The notes beneath the pieces are model-generated. The model was not told the DNA's origin. It did not search any database and saw only the letters and a list, made by a program, of their open reading frames with translations. DNA of 25,484 bases from an uncultured Bacteroidota bacterium (GTDB lineage: Bacteria > Bacteroidota > Ignavibacteria > UBA10030 > UBA8401), in contig CALETH010000023.1 in NCBI GenBank assembly GCA_937920105.1, forward strand, positions 1 to 25,484, given 5' to 3'. Position numbers and translations under genes: made by a program. Below are positions 1 through 7,076 of the stretch, in pieces (the first letter of the stretch is position 1; every line of letters starts with the position of its first letter).

Positions 1-2
1 CT

Positions 3-281
3 CAAAATTTGGTAACCACAATTCGTTATTGTAATTCATTACACATTCATACTATAGCAACATCGTTAAGTGATAAAAGTAAGGAAATTACTGAACTGGA
101 TTTTTCAAAAAATTGTTGTATTATAGTAGGAAATGAAGGATATGGAATTAGCAAATCTGTGTTAGAAGTCTGCAAAACGCAAGCAATAATTCCTATTCAA
201 AAGAATGTGGATTCACTCAATGTTGGTAGTGCAACTGCAATTTTTTTATATGAAGTGATGAAACAACGAAAAAATATCTAA
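3..281 (+). CDS. SpoU-family (TrmH-like) RNA 2'-O-methyltransferase, 5'-truncated by window edge
   Basis: This is the C-terminal part of a SPOUT-fold methyltransferase that puts a 2'-O-methyl group on rRNA or tRNA ribose using S-adenosylmethionine. The frame is open to the window edge. The first visible codons encode Q-N-L-V-T-T-I-R, which fits the family's motif 1 (N-x-G-x-x-x-R) with Val where Gly is usual. Motif 2 is seen as IVGNEGYGIS. Motif 3 is seen as IPIQKNVDSLNVGSATAIF, which holds the S-L-N-V core of the SAM-binding trefoil knot. The stop is TAA at 279-281. The N-terminal substrate-recognition part lies outside the window, so the target RNA cannot be named. The TTG at position 9 is an internal leucine codon, not a start. 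The family call is firm; the subfamily is open. Confidence 0.9.
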   Translation, partial: QNLVTTIRYCNSLHIHTIATSLSDKSKEITELDFSKNCCIIVGNEGYGISKSVLEVCKTQAIIPIQKNVDSLNVGSATAIFLYEVMKQRKNI

Positions 282-286
282 TAAAC

Positions 287-313
287 GTCATTCCTGCGAA
301 AGCAGGAATCCGG
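287..313. repeat. Small palindromic interspersed repeat (dRS3/REP-like hairpin)
   Basis: A perfect 8-bp inverted repeat, ATTCCTGC (290-297) and GCAGGAAT (302-309), encloses a GAAA tetraloop and is flanked by GTC and CCGG. The unit resembles the dispersed palindromes built on GTCATTCC...GGAATCC that are known from Neisseria (dRS3) and seen in many other bacteria. No T-tract follows it, so it is a poor intrinsic terminator. It lies between the methyltransferase stop and the thioredoxin-like gene and is noticeably richer in GC than its surroundings. Only one copy is visible in this window. Confidence 0.65.
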
Positions 314-345
314 TTATATAAAATTTTACAAAAAGAAAAAAGTCT

Positions 346-846
346 ATGAAAAACATTTTTTTTATAATAACACTCTTACTTCCACTAATTTCTTTTGCAG
401 AAAATCCAACATCCAAAGAAGAATTAGTATGGTATTCTTTTGAAGAAGGAATGAAAAAAGCACAAGAAACAAAAAAGAAAATTCTTGTTGATGTTTACAC
501 CGATTGGTGTAGTTGGTGTAAAAAAATGGATGCAAATACTTACAGCGATAAAAAAGTTCGAGAATATTTAGAGAAGAATTTTATTTTCATTAAACTTAAT
601 GCTGAAGGAAAAAACTCTATTACATTTAAAGAAAAAAGTATTATGCCTGCCCAATTTGCCCAAGCAATGGGAGTAAGTGGATATCCGGCAACAGTATTTT
701 TACAATCTACAGGAGAGCAAATTACATTATTACCGGGTTATGTAGAAGCACCAATGTTTTTACATATATTAACTTTTCTTGCAGAAGAACATTACAAAAC
801 ACAAAATTTTGATGAGTATATGAAGGAAAAAGAAGGAACAAAATAA
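346..846 (+). CDS. Exported thioredoxin-fold protein (thioredoxin_7 / SoxW-like)
   Basis: This is a 166-residue protein with a Sec signal peptide: Lys-4-residue n-region, hydrophobic core and a likely cut after S-F-A near residue 18. A thioredoxin fold follows. The redox site is C-S-W-C in the context VDVYTDWCSWCKKMD (about residues 48-62). The cis-proline loop is seen as GVSGYPATVF near residues 109-118. The spacing and the aromatic residues before CxxC match periplasmic thioredoxin-like proteins that reduce or isomerise disulfides. I infer that it acts in the periplasm. No cytochrome maturation or DsbD gene lies beside it, so its partner is unknown. An acidic and lysine-rich tail ends the protein. 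No strong ribosome binding site is visible, only an A-rich AAGAAAAAAG stretch before the ATG. The next gene starts 37 bases downstream with its own strong ribosome binding site. Confidence 0.85.
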   Translation: MKNIFFIITLLLPLISFAENPTSKEELVWYSFEEGMKKAQETKKKILVDVYTDWCSWCKKMDANTYSDKKVREYLEKNFIFIKLNAEGKNSITFKEKSIMPAQFAQAMGVSGYPATVFLQSTGEQITLLPGYVEAPMFLHILTFLAEEHYKTQNFDEYMKEKEGTK

Positions 847-870
847 AACTATTAGATTTATAACTTATTT

Positions 871-876
871 AAGGAG
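871..876 (+). promoter_or_regulatory. Strong Shine-Dalgarno site before the secreted T9SS protein
   Basis: AAGGAG lies seven bases before the ATG at 884 and decides that start. The same AAGGAG at seven-base spacing precedes the other T9SS protein (amylase, start 25235). Most other genes in the window have no obvious Shine-Dalgarno site. Confidence 0.75.
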
Positions 877-883
877 TAATATT

Positions 884-3001
884 ATGCAAAAACTATTTTT
901 TAGTTTCATGATTATAACACTATTCTCGTTGCAACTTTGTGCCACAACTTATACCAGTACAGCACTGGGTAAATGGTCTACAGGAGCAACTTGGGTAGGT
1001 GGAAATGCACCAACCAACCTTACAACTGATACCATTATTATAAACCACCGTGTTACGATAGATACCAATGTAACCTGTGCAACAATAACCATACAAACAG
1101 ACACACTCACCTTTGATTCTTCTTTTACTCGTACATTAACCATAAATGGAGATTTTACTATAAACAATGGCGGTGGGTTACGTGCACGTACTCCACAAAC
1201 AACGACAAGTGGTTATGATTATATTTATCTTAAAGGTAATTTGGTGAATAATGGTGCAATAGTGGGAAAGGTAGAAATGTTTGGATGGTCTGGAACTATT
1301 GAGTTTGAAATGCAAGGAACAATTCCAACCACGATAAATGGAACAGGTGCTAATAGTTTTTTTGGCTTGTCTATAAATAATTCTAATGGAGTAACATTAA
1401 ATAGCAGTTGTTCTATAATGGATTTATATCTTAGGCAAGGAATTTTTACAACCAATTCCGGAAATGTAGCAATAAATTCAAGTGGTTCTATAAATAGATA
1501 TTCGTCTGGAAGTATAACCGCCACACCATCTGGCGTCTATACTGTAACTTATTTTGGAAGTGGTAATCTTACTACAGGCCCGGAATTAGCAAATACAGTA
1601 ACAAGGATTGGAATTAATAAAGCCAATGCTAATGATATGGTCACATTGAATAGTGATATTACTATAAGTCAAAATATTCTTCTTATAAGAGGAATATTAA
1701 ATAATAATAATTATCAAGTTATATTATCAAATAGTGCTTATTTACAAAAATATAATGCTGGTAAAATTACTACTACACCTATATATCAAGGTAATAATGA
1801 TATTTATTACTATTCCATTAATGATACTACTGGTATAGAATTACCTTCAACAATTGGTACTATTAATCTATTTGCAAATAATATTGTTCTTAATAAAAAT
1901 ATTTTGACAAATACTATTAATTTAGGTATCAATAAATTAGTTACAGGAGATAATATTGTAACAACAACTAATGTAATACGCACCACCGGTTATGTACAAG
2001 GCAATCTTGCCAAATCAATAAATATTGGGGTAAGTGTAAATAAAACATTTGAGGTTGGAACAGCCAATGGTTATTCACCAGTTACAATATCTCTTAATAA
2101 TGTAACTCAAGAGGGCACACTCATCGTAAGCCCAAAGCAAAATACACATTTCAATGCTAGTACAATAGAGACTTTAAAACGTTATTGGACAATAAATAAT
2201 AATGGAACAGTTTTTGATAATTATACAACAACATTCACATATCTCTCAGTAGATTTTAACACAGGGGTGACAGAAATAAATGATGAAGCAACACTGGTTG
2301 TAGGAAAATATGATGGAGGAATATGGACATATCCAAATGTAAGCAACAACAATATAGCAAATAATGCTATTACTGTAGATGGGCTTACCTCATTTTCAGA
2401 TTTTGCTATAGGAAAAAATCAAGCATCATTACCAGTAGAATTACAATCCTTTATTGCAACCATAAAAAACAATGTTGTAATACTCAATTGGGAAACCGTC
2501 ACAGAACAAAATAATTATGGATTTGATGTAGAAAAATCAGTCATCAGTAATCAGACATCAGAAAAGCAATGGAAGAAGATTGGTTTTGTTGGAGGCAAAA
2601 GAAATAGTAATGAAAAAAATACATATACGTTTACTGATAAAAACGTTCTTGCAGGGAAATATGTTTATCGATTAAAACAAATTGATACTGATGGAAAAGT
2701 AAGTTATAGTGAAGAAAGAGAAATAAAAATTGTACCAACAATAGTAGAAGTAAGTCAAAACTTTCCAAATCCATTTAATCCAAGTACTACCATCAATTAT
2801 CAAATACCAATGAACAATTTTGTAACACTCAAAGTCTATGATGTATTAGGTAAAGAAATTGCAACTTTGGTGAATGAGGAAAAAGAAACGGGAATTTATC
2901 AAGTAAAGTTTGATGGAAGCAAACTTTCTAGCGGAATGTATTTTTATAAACTCACTGCAGGAAAATCTTTTGAAATCAAAAAAATGATGTTGGTAAAATA
3001 A
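884..3001 (+). CDS. Large secreted beta-repeat protein with T9SS type A sorting domain
   Basis: This 705-residue protein has a signal peptide (hydrophobic core about residues 5-17, cut near C-A-T-T). The N-terminus contains TWVGGNAPTNLTTDTIIIN, a beta-helix or G8-like opening common in Bacteroidota surface proteins. The middle, about residues 100-385, is rich in Asn, Thr and Ile and has diverged repeats, seen twice as G-x-I-T-x-T-P followed by a Y-rich strand and T-G-x-E-L. A segment starting SLPVELQSFIAT (about 520) resembles the fibronectin-like module that often precedes the tail. The last 80 residues carry the sorting signal, with SQNFPNPFNPSTTINYQIP and VYDVLGKEIATLV, and end in KKMMLVK. 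I infer Sec export and then T9SS secretion or surface anchoring. No catalytic motif was seen, so adhesin or matrix roles are only guesses. A 7-bp tandem repeat sits inside the gene at 2536-2561. Confidence 0.85.
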   Translation: MQKLFFSFMIITLFSLQLCATTYTSTALGKWSTGATWVGGNAPTNLTTDTIIINHRVTIDTNVTCATITIQTDTLTFDSSFTRTLTINGDFTINNGGGLRARTPQTTTSGYDYIYLKGNLVNNGAIVGKVEMFGWSGTIEFEMQGTIPTTINGTGANSFFGLSINNSNGVTLNSSCSIMDLYLRQGIFTTNSGNVAINSSGSINRYSSGSITATPSGVYTVTYFGSGNLTTGPELANTVTRIGINKANANDMVTLNSDITISQNILLIRGILNNNNYQVILSNSAYLQKYNAGKITTTPIYQGNNDIYYYSINDTTGIELPSTIGTINLFANNIVLNKNILTNTINLGINKLVTGDNIVTTTNVIRTTGYVQGNLAKSINIGVSVNKTFEVGTANGYSPVTISLNNVTQEGTLIVSPKQNTHFNASTIETLKRYWTINNNGTVFDNYTTTFTYLSVDFNTGVTEINDEATLVVGKYDGGIWTYPNVSNNNIANNAITVDGLTSFSDFAIGKNQASLPVELQSFIATIKNNVVILNWETVTEQNNYGFDVEKSVISNQTSEKQWKKIGFVGGKRNSNEKNTYTFTDKNVLAGKYVYRLKQIDTDGKVSYSEEREIKIVPTIVEVSQNFPNPFNPSTTINYQIPMNNFVTLKVYDVLGKEIATLVNEEKETGIYQVKFDGSKLSSGMYFYKLTAGKSFEIKKMMLVK
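2536..2561 (+). repeat. Heptanucleotide tandem repeat ATCAGNN x 4 inside a coding gene
   Basis: Four ATCAG cores start exactly seven bases apart (2536, 2543, 2550, 2557), with spacers TC, TA and AC. Three 7-bp steps equal 21 bases, so the reading frame is kept, and the stretch encodes residues around V-I-S-N-Q-T-S. It lies in the module before the T9SS tail, at a point where related proteins usually have a short loop. The pattern resembles short tandemly repeated heptamers known from some other bacteria. Confidence 0.6.
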
Positions 3002-3031
3002 TTTTTAATAAACACTTTTATATAAATCAAA

Positions 3032-3058
3032 AAGAGCGGATACAATTCCGCTCTTATT
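3032..3058. terminator. Bidirectional intrinsic terminator between convergent genes
   Basis: A perfect 9-bp stem, AAGAGCGGA (3032-3040) with TCCGCTCTT (3047-3055), encloses a 6-base loop. It is followed by ATTTTTTAT on the plus strand. A-rich sequence upstream gives a U-tract on the minus strand. It sits between the end of the secreted protein gene (3001) and the end of fluc/crcB (3061), so it can serve both. Confidence 0.85.
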
Positions 3059-3060
3059 TT

Positions 3061-3441
3061 TTATAAACTCTTTCCAAGAAATATTCCCAGCCATGTTGCA
3101 ATCAAACATCCTGCCAAAGAATAAAAAATATTGAGGAATGCAGAAGAGAAATATCCGGCTTGGAGAAGTTCGATAGTTTCAAAACTAAAGGCAGAAAATG
3201 TTGTAAATCCACCCAAAATTCCTATAACAAGAAAAAATCGTAATTGAGGAAAAAGAGTAAATTTTTCTTGAAGAGATGTTATCAATAATCCAATCAAAAA
3301 ACATCCTGAAATGTTGACTAATAATGTTCCGTAAGGAAGTGAACCTTTAAAGAATTTTGTAACAGCATTTACTACAGCAAAACGCAAAATACTTCCAATA
3401 AATCCACCCAAACCTACAAAAAAGAGTTTTTCCATAAGCAT
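3061..3441 (-). CDS. crcB: Fluoride channel Fluc/CrcB
   Basis: This 126-residue protein is nearly all membrane: four hydrophobic segments, about 4-24, 36-56, 68-88 and 98-122. It exports toxic fluoride as a dual-topology dimer. Family landmarks are GLGGFIGSILR at the N-terminus, PYGTLLVNISGCFLIG with the conserved Asn in helix 2, and GILGGFTTFSAFSFE with the phenylalanine-box residues and the central T-T-F-S break that holds sodium. Length fits the family. The ATG at 3441 is followed two codons later by another ATG at 3435. The start at 3435 (MEKLFFVGLGG) matches the usual family N-terminus better, and neither has a clear Shine-Dalgarno site. It is transcribed away from parA, with 71 bases between them. 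I did not find a convincing fluoride riboswitch in that gap. Confidence 0.93.
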   Translation of the reverse strand: MLMEKLFFVGLGGFIGSILRFAVVNAVTKFFKGSLPYGTLLVNISGCFLIGLLITSLQEKFTLFPQLRFFLVIGILGGFTTFSAFSFETIELLQAGYFSSAFLNIFYSLAGCLIATWLGIFLGKSL

Positions 3442-3468
3442 TATTACAGTAAATTCATTGCATCCGTT

Positions 3469-3497
3469 TTGAAAAAAAATTATATTGTAAAGATAAA
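3469..3497 (+). promoter_or_regulatory. Possible promoter for the parAB operon
   Basis: TTGAAA at 3469-3474 resembles a -35 box. GATAAA at 3492-3497, 17 bases later, resembles a -10 box (4 of 6 matches). It lies in the 71-base divergent gap before the parA ATG at 3513. It is a weak match in a very AT-rich gap, and the sigma factor of this lineage may prefer other boxes. Confidence 0.25.
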
Positions 3498-3512
3498 CAA
3501 TAATCGCAGAAT

Positions 3513-4304
3513 ATGAAAAGAATAATTGCTATTGCAAATCAAAAAGGTGGTGTGGGAAAAACCACAACAGCAGTCAATCTTGCTGCATCACTCGCTGCTG
3601 CTGAGCAAGAGGTACTGTTGGTGGATATAGACCCGCAAGCCAATGCAACCAGTGGCATCGGAATTGATAGTAAGAATTTAGAAAAAACAACGTATGAAGT
3701 TCTTATTGGTGGGATAGAACCACAAGAAGCAATTATTAAAACGTCAATGCCATTTCTTTCACTTCTTCCATCACACATCAATCTTGTTGGAGCCGAAGTG
3801 GAAATGGTGAATGAACCACATCGAGAAAAAAAATTACGCACGGCTTTTTCTTCGCTTACATCTTATAAATATATTATTATAGATTGTCCACCTTCATTAA
3901 GTCTCATCACACTCAACGCACTCACCGCAGCAAATTCTGTACTCATTCCCGTACAATGTGAATATTTTGCATTGGAAGGTTTGGGACAATTATTAAACAC
4001 TATTAACATGGTGAAAAAGGTTTTCAATCCAACATTGGAAATTGAGGGTGTGTTGATGACGATGTATGATTCACGATTGCGACTTTCTAATCAAATCGTA
4101 GAAGAAGTGAGAAAATATTTTGGTGAGAAAGTTTTTAAAACAATTGTAAGTCGTAATGTACGATTAAGTGAGGCACCAAGTTTTGGAAAACCAATTTTGT
4201 TGTATGATGCACTTTCTTCCGGTACAAAAAATTATATGGAATTAGCACAAGAACTTTTAGCAAAATACGAAACACCGGCAATAGAAAATAAACGTTCAGC
4301 GTAA
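3513..4304 (+). CDS. parA: Chromosome-partitioning ATPase ParA/Soj
   Basis: This 263-residue protein is a deviant-Walker-A ATPase. It binds DNA non-specifically as an ATP dimer and is released by ParB, which drives segregation of the origin region. The P-loop is KGGVGKTT at residues 11-18, with the signature lysine just before the two glycines. Walker A' is VDIDPQAN (about 37-44). The Walker B strand is seen as IIIDCPPSLS. The C-terminal part has SRNVRLSEAPSFGKP, a hallmark of chromosomal Soj-type ParA. There is no N-terminal helix-turn-helix, so this is the small chromosomal type, not the plasmid type with an autorepressor domain. It is followed six bases later by parB, almost certainly in the same transcript. 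Related Bacteroidota carry the same pair. Confidence 0.95.
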   Translation: MKRIIAIANQKGGVGKTTTAVNLAASLAAAEQEVLLVDIDPQANATSGIGIDSKNLEKTTYEVLIGGIEPQEAIIKTSMPFLSLLPSHINLVGAEVEMVNEPHREKKLRTAFSSLTSYKYIIIDCPPSLSLITLNALTAANSVLIPVQCEYFALEGLGQLLNTINMVKKVFNPTLEIEGVLMTMYDSRLRLSNQIVEEVRKYFGEKVFKTIVSRNVRLSEAPSFGKPILLYDALSSGTKNYMELAQELLAKYETPAIENKRSA

Positions 4305-4310
4305 AAAACA

Positions 4311-5216
4311 ATGTCTGATATAAAATCAAAATCTGTTTTAGGAAAAGGACTAAGTGCACTCATTCCACGAGTTGCAGAACAAGGAAATACTGTTTCTGTT
4401 GAAAAAAGTGGAAATGAAGATTCAATTATTACCATTGAAGTTTCCAAAATAAGTCCCAACCCATATCAGCCACGTTTAGATTTTAATGTTCAAGCATTAG
4501 AAGAACTCAAACGTTCCATTGCAGAAAAAGGAATTATTCAACCCATTGCTGTACGGAAATTAGTTTCAGGATTATATGAATTAATTTCCGGAGAACGCCG
4601 TGTACGAGCCGCTCAAGAATTGGGTTTAAAAAAAATTCCTGCACACATTCTTAACATTACTTCAGCAGAAGAAATGTTGGAACTTGGTTTGATAGAAAAT
4701 CTTCAACGTGAAGATTTAAATGCCATTGAAATTGCAATCTCTTATCAACGTCTCATCAGTGAATGCCAACTTACGCAAGAAGATGTTGCACAAAAAATTG
4801 GAAAAGACCGTTCTACAATTACCAATTTTTTACGTTTATTAAAATTACCGGAAAAAGTTCAGCAATCTGTTCGTACCAATAAAATTTCTATGGGACATGC
4901 TCGTTCATTATTATCATTAAATAATGAAAAACTCCAACTTCGTTTTCATGATAAAATTGTGAATGAAGGAATGTCTGTACGACAAATAGAATACGCAGTA
5001 AAAAATCTTCATAATCCTGAACCGAAAAAGAAAAATAATTCATCAAAATCCACTGCACGTGGAGATGTTGCATTTCAAAGCATAGAAACAAAATTAAAAC
5101 AAACGTTGGGAACAAAAGTTTCTATCCGTAAAAATTCTTCTGGTGGCGGAGAAATTGTTGTAGAATATTATACGGCTGATGATTTAGAGCGTTTGATTGA
5201 ATTATTGGGTGGGTAA
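4311..5216 (+). CDS. parB: Chromosome-partitioning protein ParB/Spo0J
   Basis: This 301-residue protein is the CTP-dependent DNA clamp that loads at parS and stimulates ParA. The N-terminal tail KSVLGKGLSALIP (8-19) is the usual ParA-stimulating segment. The ParB/Srx-like CTPase domain follows, with ISPNPYQPR (48-55) and the GERRVRAA box (94-101), where most relatives have GERRFRA. ENLQRxDLN (129-137) comes next. The parS-reading helix-turn-helix is about residues 155-175 (TQEDVAQKIGKDRSTITNFL). A linker rich in Lys and Ser near 245-255 leads to the dimerisation domain, which ends ADDLERLIELLGG. It is co-transcribed with parA. I found no close match to the consensus parS palindrome in this window. 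Confidence 0.95.
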   Translation: MSDIKSKSVLGKGLSALIPRVAEQGNTVSVEKSGNEDSIITIEVSKISPNPYQPRLDFNVQALEELKRSIAEKGIIQPIAVRKLVSGLYELISGERRVRAAQELGLKKIPAHILNITSAEEMLELGLIENLQREDLNAIEIAISYQRLISECQLTQEDVAQKIGKDRSTITNFLRLLKLPEKVQQSVRTNKISMGHARSLLSLNNEKLQLRFHDKIVNEGMSVRQIEYAVKNLHNPEPKKKNNSSKSTARGDVAFQSIETKLKQTLGTKVSIRKNSSGGGEIVVEYYTADDLERLIELLGG

Positions 5217-5240
5217 TTTTATTTAAAGAAAATTCAAAAT

Positions 5241-6080
5241 ATGAAAAACCAAATTTACCCATGTTTATGGTTTGATGGAAAAGCCAAAGATGCTGCTGAA
5301 TTATATTGTTCCATCTTTAAAAATTCTAAAATCATTACTGACACTCCAATGGTAGTGAATTTTGAAATTGAAGGTCAGAAAATTATGGTATTAAATGGCG
5401 GACCGGAATTTACTATCAATCCATCCATTTCATTTTTTGTAACATGTGAAGATGATAAAGAAATAGAATATTTATGGAAAGCACTAAGTAAAGATGGTTC
5501 AGTGTTGATGGAATTAAATACATATCCGTGGAGTGAAAAGTACGGTTGGTGTGCAGATAAATTTGGAATGACATGGCAGATTTTTAAAGGAAAACTGAGT
5601 GATGTAAAACAGAAAATTGTACCATTATTTTTATTTTCTCACCATCAATATGGAAATGCTGAAAGTGCAATAAAATTTTACACATCTATTTTCAAAAATT
5701 CTAATATTGAAAATATCCTTCATTACGGAAAAGATGATGCACAAGCAGAAGGAAAAGTAATGCACGCACAATTTCGATTACAAGAAAAAGTGTTTATGGC
5801 GATGGACGGCCCAGGAGACCATACATTTGATTTCAATGAAGCCGTGTCATTCGTCATTCCTTGTGATACACAAGAAGAAATAGATTATTATTGGAATGCA
5901 CTTACTAAAGGTGGCCAGGAAAGTATGTGTGGTTGGCTAAAAGATAAATTTGGTGTTTCGTGGCAAGTTGTTCCAACAATTTTAAGTGAATTGATGAGTG
6001 ACCCTAAAAGAGCACCAAAAGTAGTACAAGCATTTTTGCAAATGAAAAAATTTGATATTGAAAAACTTAAACAGGAATAA
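5241..6080 (+). CDS. Two-domain VOC/PhnB-like protein (3-dmu-9_3-mt family)
   Basis: This 279-residue soluble protein is made of two tandem PhnB-like vicinal-oxygen-chelate domains, about residues 1-120 and 125-265. Each domain shows the family pattern: a start like YPCLWFDGKAKDAAELYCSIF or a second copy with A-x-x-A-I-K-F-Y-x-S-I-F, then F-x-[IL]-x-[EG]-x-K, then S-F-[FV]-[VI]-x-C, and closing G-W-x-x-D-K-F-G-[MV]-[ST]-W-Q. The Pfam family name refers to a ubiquinone methyltransferase, but members are not shown to methylate and their substrates are mostly unknown. I therefore give no reaction. It lies 24 bases after parB and overlaps nothing. The ribosome binding site of ridA falls inside its last codons, so the two are probably co-transcribed. 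Confidence 0.85.
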   Translation: MKNQIYPCLWFDGKAKDAAELYCSIFKNSKIITDTPMVVNFEIEGQKIMVLNGGPEFTINPSISFFVTCEDDKEIEYLWKALSKDGSVLMELNTYPWSEKYGWCADKFGMTWQIFKGKLSDVKQKIVPLFLFSHHQYGNAESAIKFYTSIFKNSNIENILHYGKDDAQAEGKVMHAQFRLQEKVFMAMDGPGDHTFDFNEAVSFVIPCDTQEEIDYYWNALTKGGQESMCGWLKDKFGVSWQVVPTILSELMSDPKRAPKVVQAFLQMKKFDIEKLKQE

Positions 6081-6084
6081 TTTT

Positions 6085-6468
6085 ATGAAAACCATCATCA
6101 AAACTGAAAATGCACCATTACCGATTGGACCCTACAATCAAGCTGTAGCAGTGCAAGGTCAACTCTTATTTTGTGCAGGACAAATTCCATTGCATCCAAA
6201 AACAGGAGAAGTAGTTGGAAAAACAATTCAAGAACAAACACAGCAAGTGTGTGAAAATATAGAAGCCATTCTCACAGCAAGTCATACCGATTTTAAGCAC
6301 GTAGTAAAAACTACAGTGTTTTTAAAAAACTTTAATGATTTTGCTGCAATGAATGAAGTCTATGGAAAATATTTTGGTGAAGTTTCTCCTGCACGCAGTA
6401 CGGTAGAAGTTTCTCGTCTTCCGAAAGATGTTTTGGTAGAAATAGAAGTGGTGGCATTGGTAGTGTAA
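6085..6468 (+). CDS. ridA: RidA family 2-iminobutanoate/2-iminopropanoate deaminase
   Basis: This 127-residue protein has the normal length of RidA. RidA hydrolyses reactive enamine/imine intermediates released by PLP enzymes such as threonine dehydratase, and works as a trimer in the cytosol. Key residues are present: Tyr17 in GPYNQA, the CAGQIP strand (30-35), the substrate-carboxylate Arg104 in SPARSTVEVSRLP (101-113) and Glu119 in VEIEVVA. All these mark the catalytically competent RidA subgroup. The ATG at 6085 is chosen over an in-frame TTG at 6052, because it matches the family N-terminus (MKTIIKTENAP). An AGGAA also lies about eight to ten bases before it, inside the end of the VOC gene. 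Confidence 0.93.
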   Translation: MKTIIKTENAPLPIGPYNQAVAVQGQLLFCAGQIPLHPKTGEVVGKTIQEQTQQVCENIEAILTASHTDFKHVVKTTVFLKNFNDFAAMNEVYGKYFGEVSPARSTVEVSRLPKDVLVEIEVVALVV

Positions 6469-6475
6469 TGCAATC

Positions 6476-7048
6476 ATGGCAAAAATCCCCCACTATTTTT
6501 TGAAAAAATATTTTTTGTGCATACTTGCATTTCCCTTGTATGCACAACAGTATTTCTTTTATCAACCAGTAATATCTCCACCTTCAAATATTTTTTCTCT
6601 TCAACAAGATAGTTCTGTTGTAGCAGATACTGTTATTTCATTACAGTACACCCCAACAAAATCTACTACTGTTGCATTACTTTCTTCTGCAATTCTTCCC
6701 GGAGCAGGACAAATCTATAATGAATCATATTGGAAAGCCCCGATAATTTGGGGAGTTGGTGGATATTTTGTGTATGCCTATAGCAGGCAAAATAATTTGT
6801 ATCATCGTTATCAAACAGAATATGCAAATTCTATTACCGAAGAAAATCCAACAGGAAATCTTAACAAAAAATCCATTCGAGATTTTTATCGTGGAGAGCG
6901 TGATAATTTTGCGTGGTATATGGCAATTCTTTACGTTGCCAATTTAGTAGATGCGTACGTTGATGCAAGTTTATTTGATTTTGATGCTGGTCCAAATTTA
7001 CAAGGACAAAATCAAATACAGTTAAAAATGAAAATCCCATTAAAATAA
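6476..7048 (+). CDS. DUF5683 domain protein
   Basis: This 190-residue envelope protein of unknown function has a hydrophobic N-terminal segment (about 9-22, ending A-Q-Q), probably a signal peptide. The DUF5683 core begins near residue 65 with ALLSSAILPGAGQIYNESYWKAPIIWG. A hydrophobic stretch follows, then an [N]xYxxRYQ-type motif, then DFYRGERDNFAWYMAILYVANLVDAYVDASLFDFDAG. The L-P-G-x-G-Q-x-Y-N and V-D-A-x-V-D-A-x-L boxes are diagnostic. In many Bacteroidota this family sits right after parB, often with dapB and lepB following. Here the VOC protein and ridA are placed between parB and it. It starts eight bases after the ridA stop. Confidence 0.82.
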   Translation: MAKIPHYFLKKYFLCILAFPLYAQQYFFYQPVISPPSNIFSLQQDSSVVADTVISLQYTPTKSTTVALLSSAILPGAGQIYNESYWKAPIIWGVGGYFVYAYSRQNNLYHRYQTEYANSITEENPTGNLNKKSIRDFYRGERDNFAWYMAILYVANLVDAYVDASLFDFDAGPNLQGQNQIQLKMKIPLK

Positions 7049-7057
7049 CATCCTTAA

Positions 7058-7065
7058 AAGGAAGG
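7058..7065 (+). promoter_or_regulatory. Shine-Dalgarno site of maeB
   Basis: AAGGAAGG lies 11 bases before the maeB ATG at 7077 and supports that start. It is one of few purine-rich initiation sites in the window. Confidence 0.55.
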
Positions 7066-7076
7066 AAAAAGACATA

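Noticed and set aside
3442..3512. Possible fluoride riboswitch upstream of crcB
   Set aside because: The minus-strand leader contains GGATGCAATG, but I could not find the paired stems and pseudoknot of the crcB motif, and only about 70 bases separate the genes.
3539..3841. Minus-strand reading frame opposite parA, and similar long frames opposite tsaD, AtuA and the amylase
   Set aside because: They lie fully inside strongly recognised genes, have no family features and show composition typical of antisense frames.
3513..5216. A parS site in or near parAB
   Set aside because: CACGTG occurs near 5056 and 8257, but the flanking bases do not form the 16-base palindrome; the better one matches only about 10 of 16.
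6052..6084. Longer RidA starting at an upstream TTG
   Set aside because: It would add 11 residues not found in the family, and the ATG at 6085 has a ribosome binding site and the normal N-terminus.
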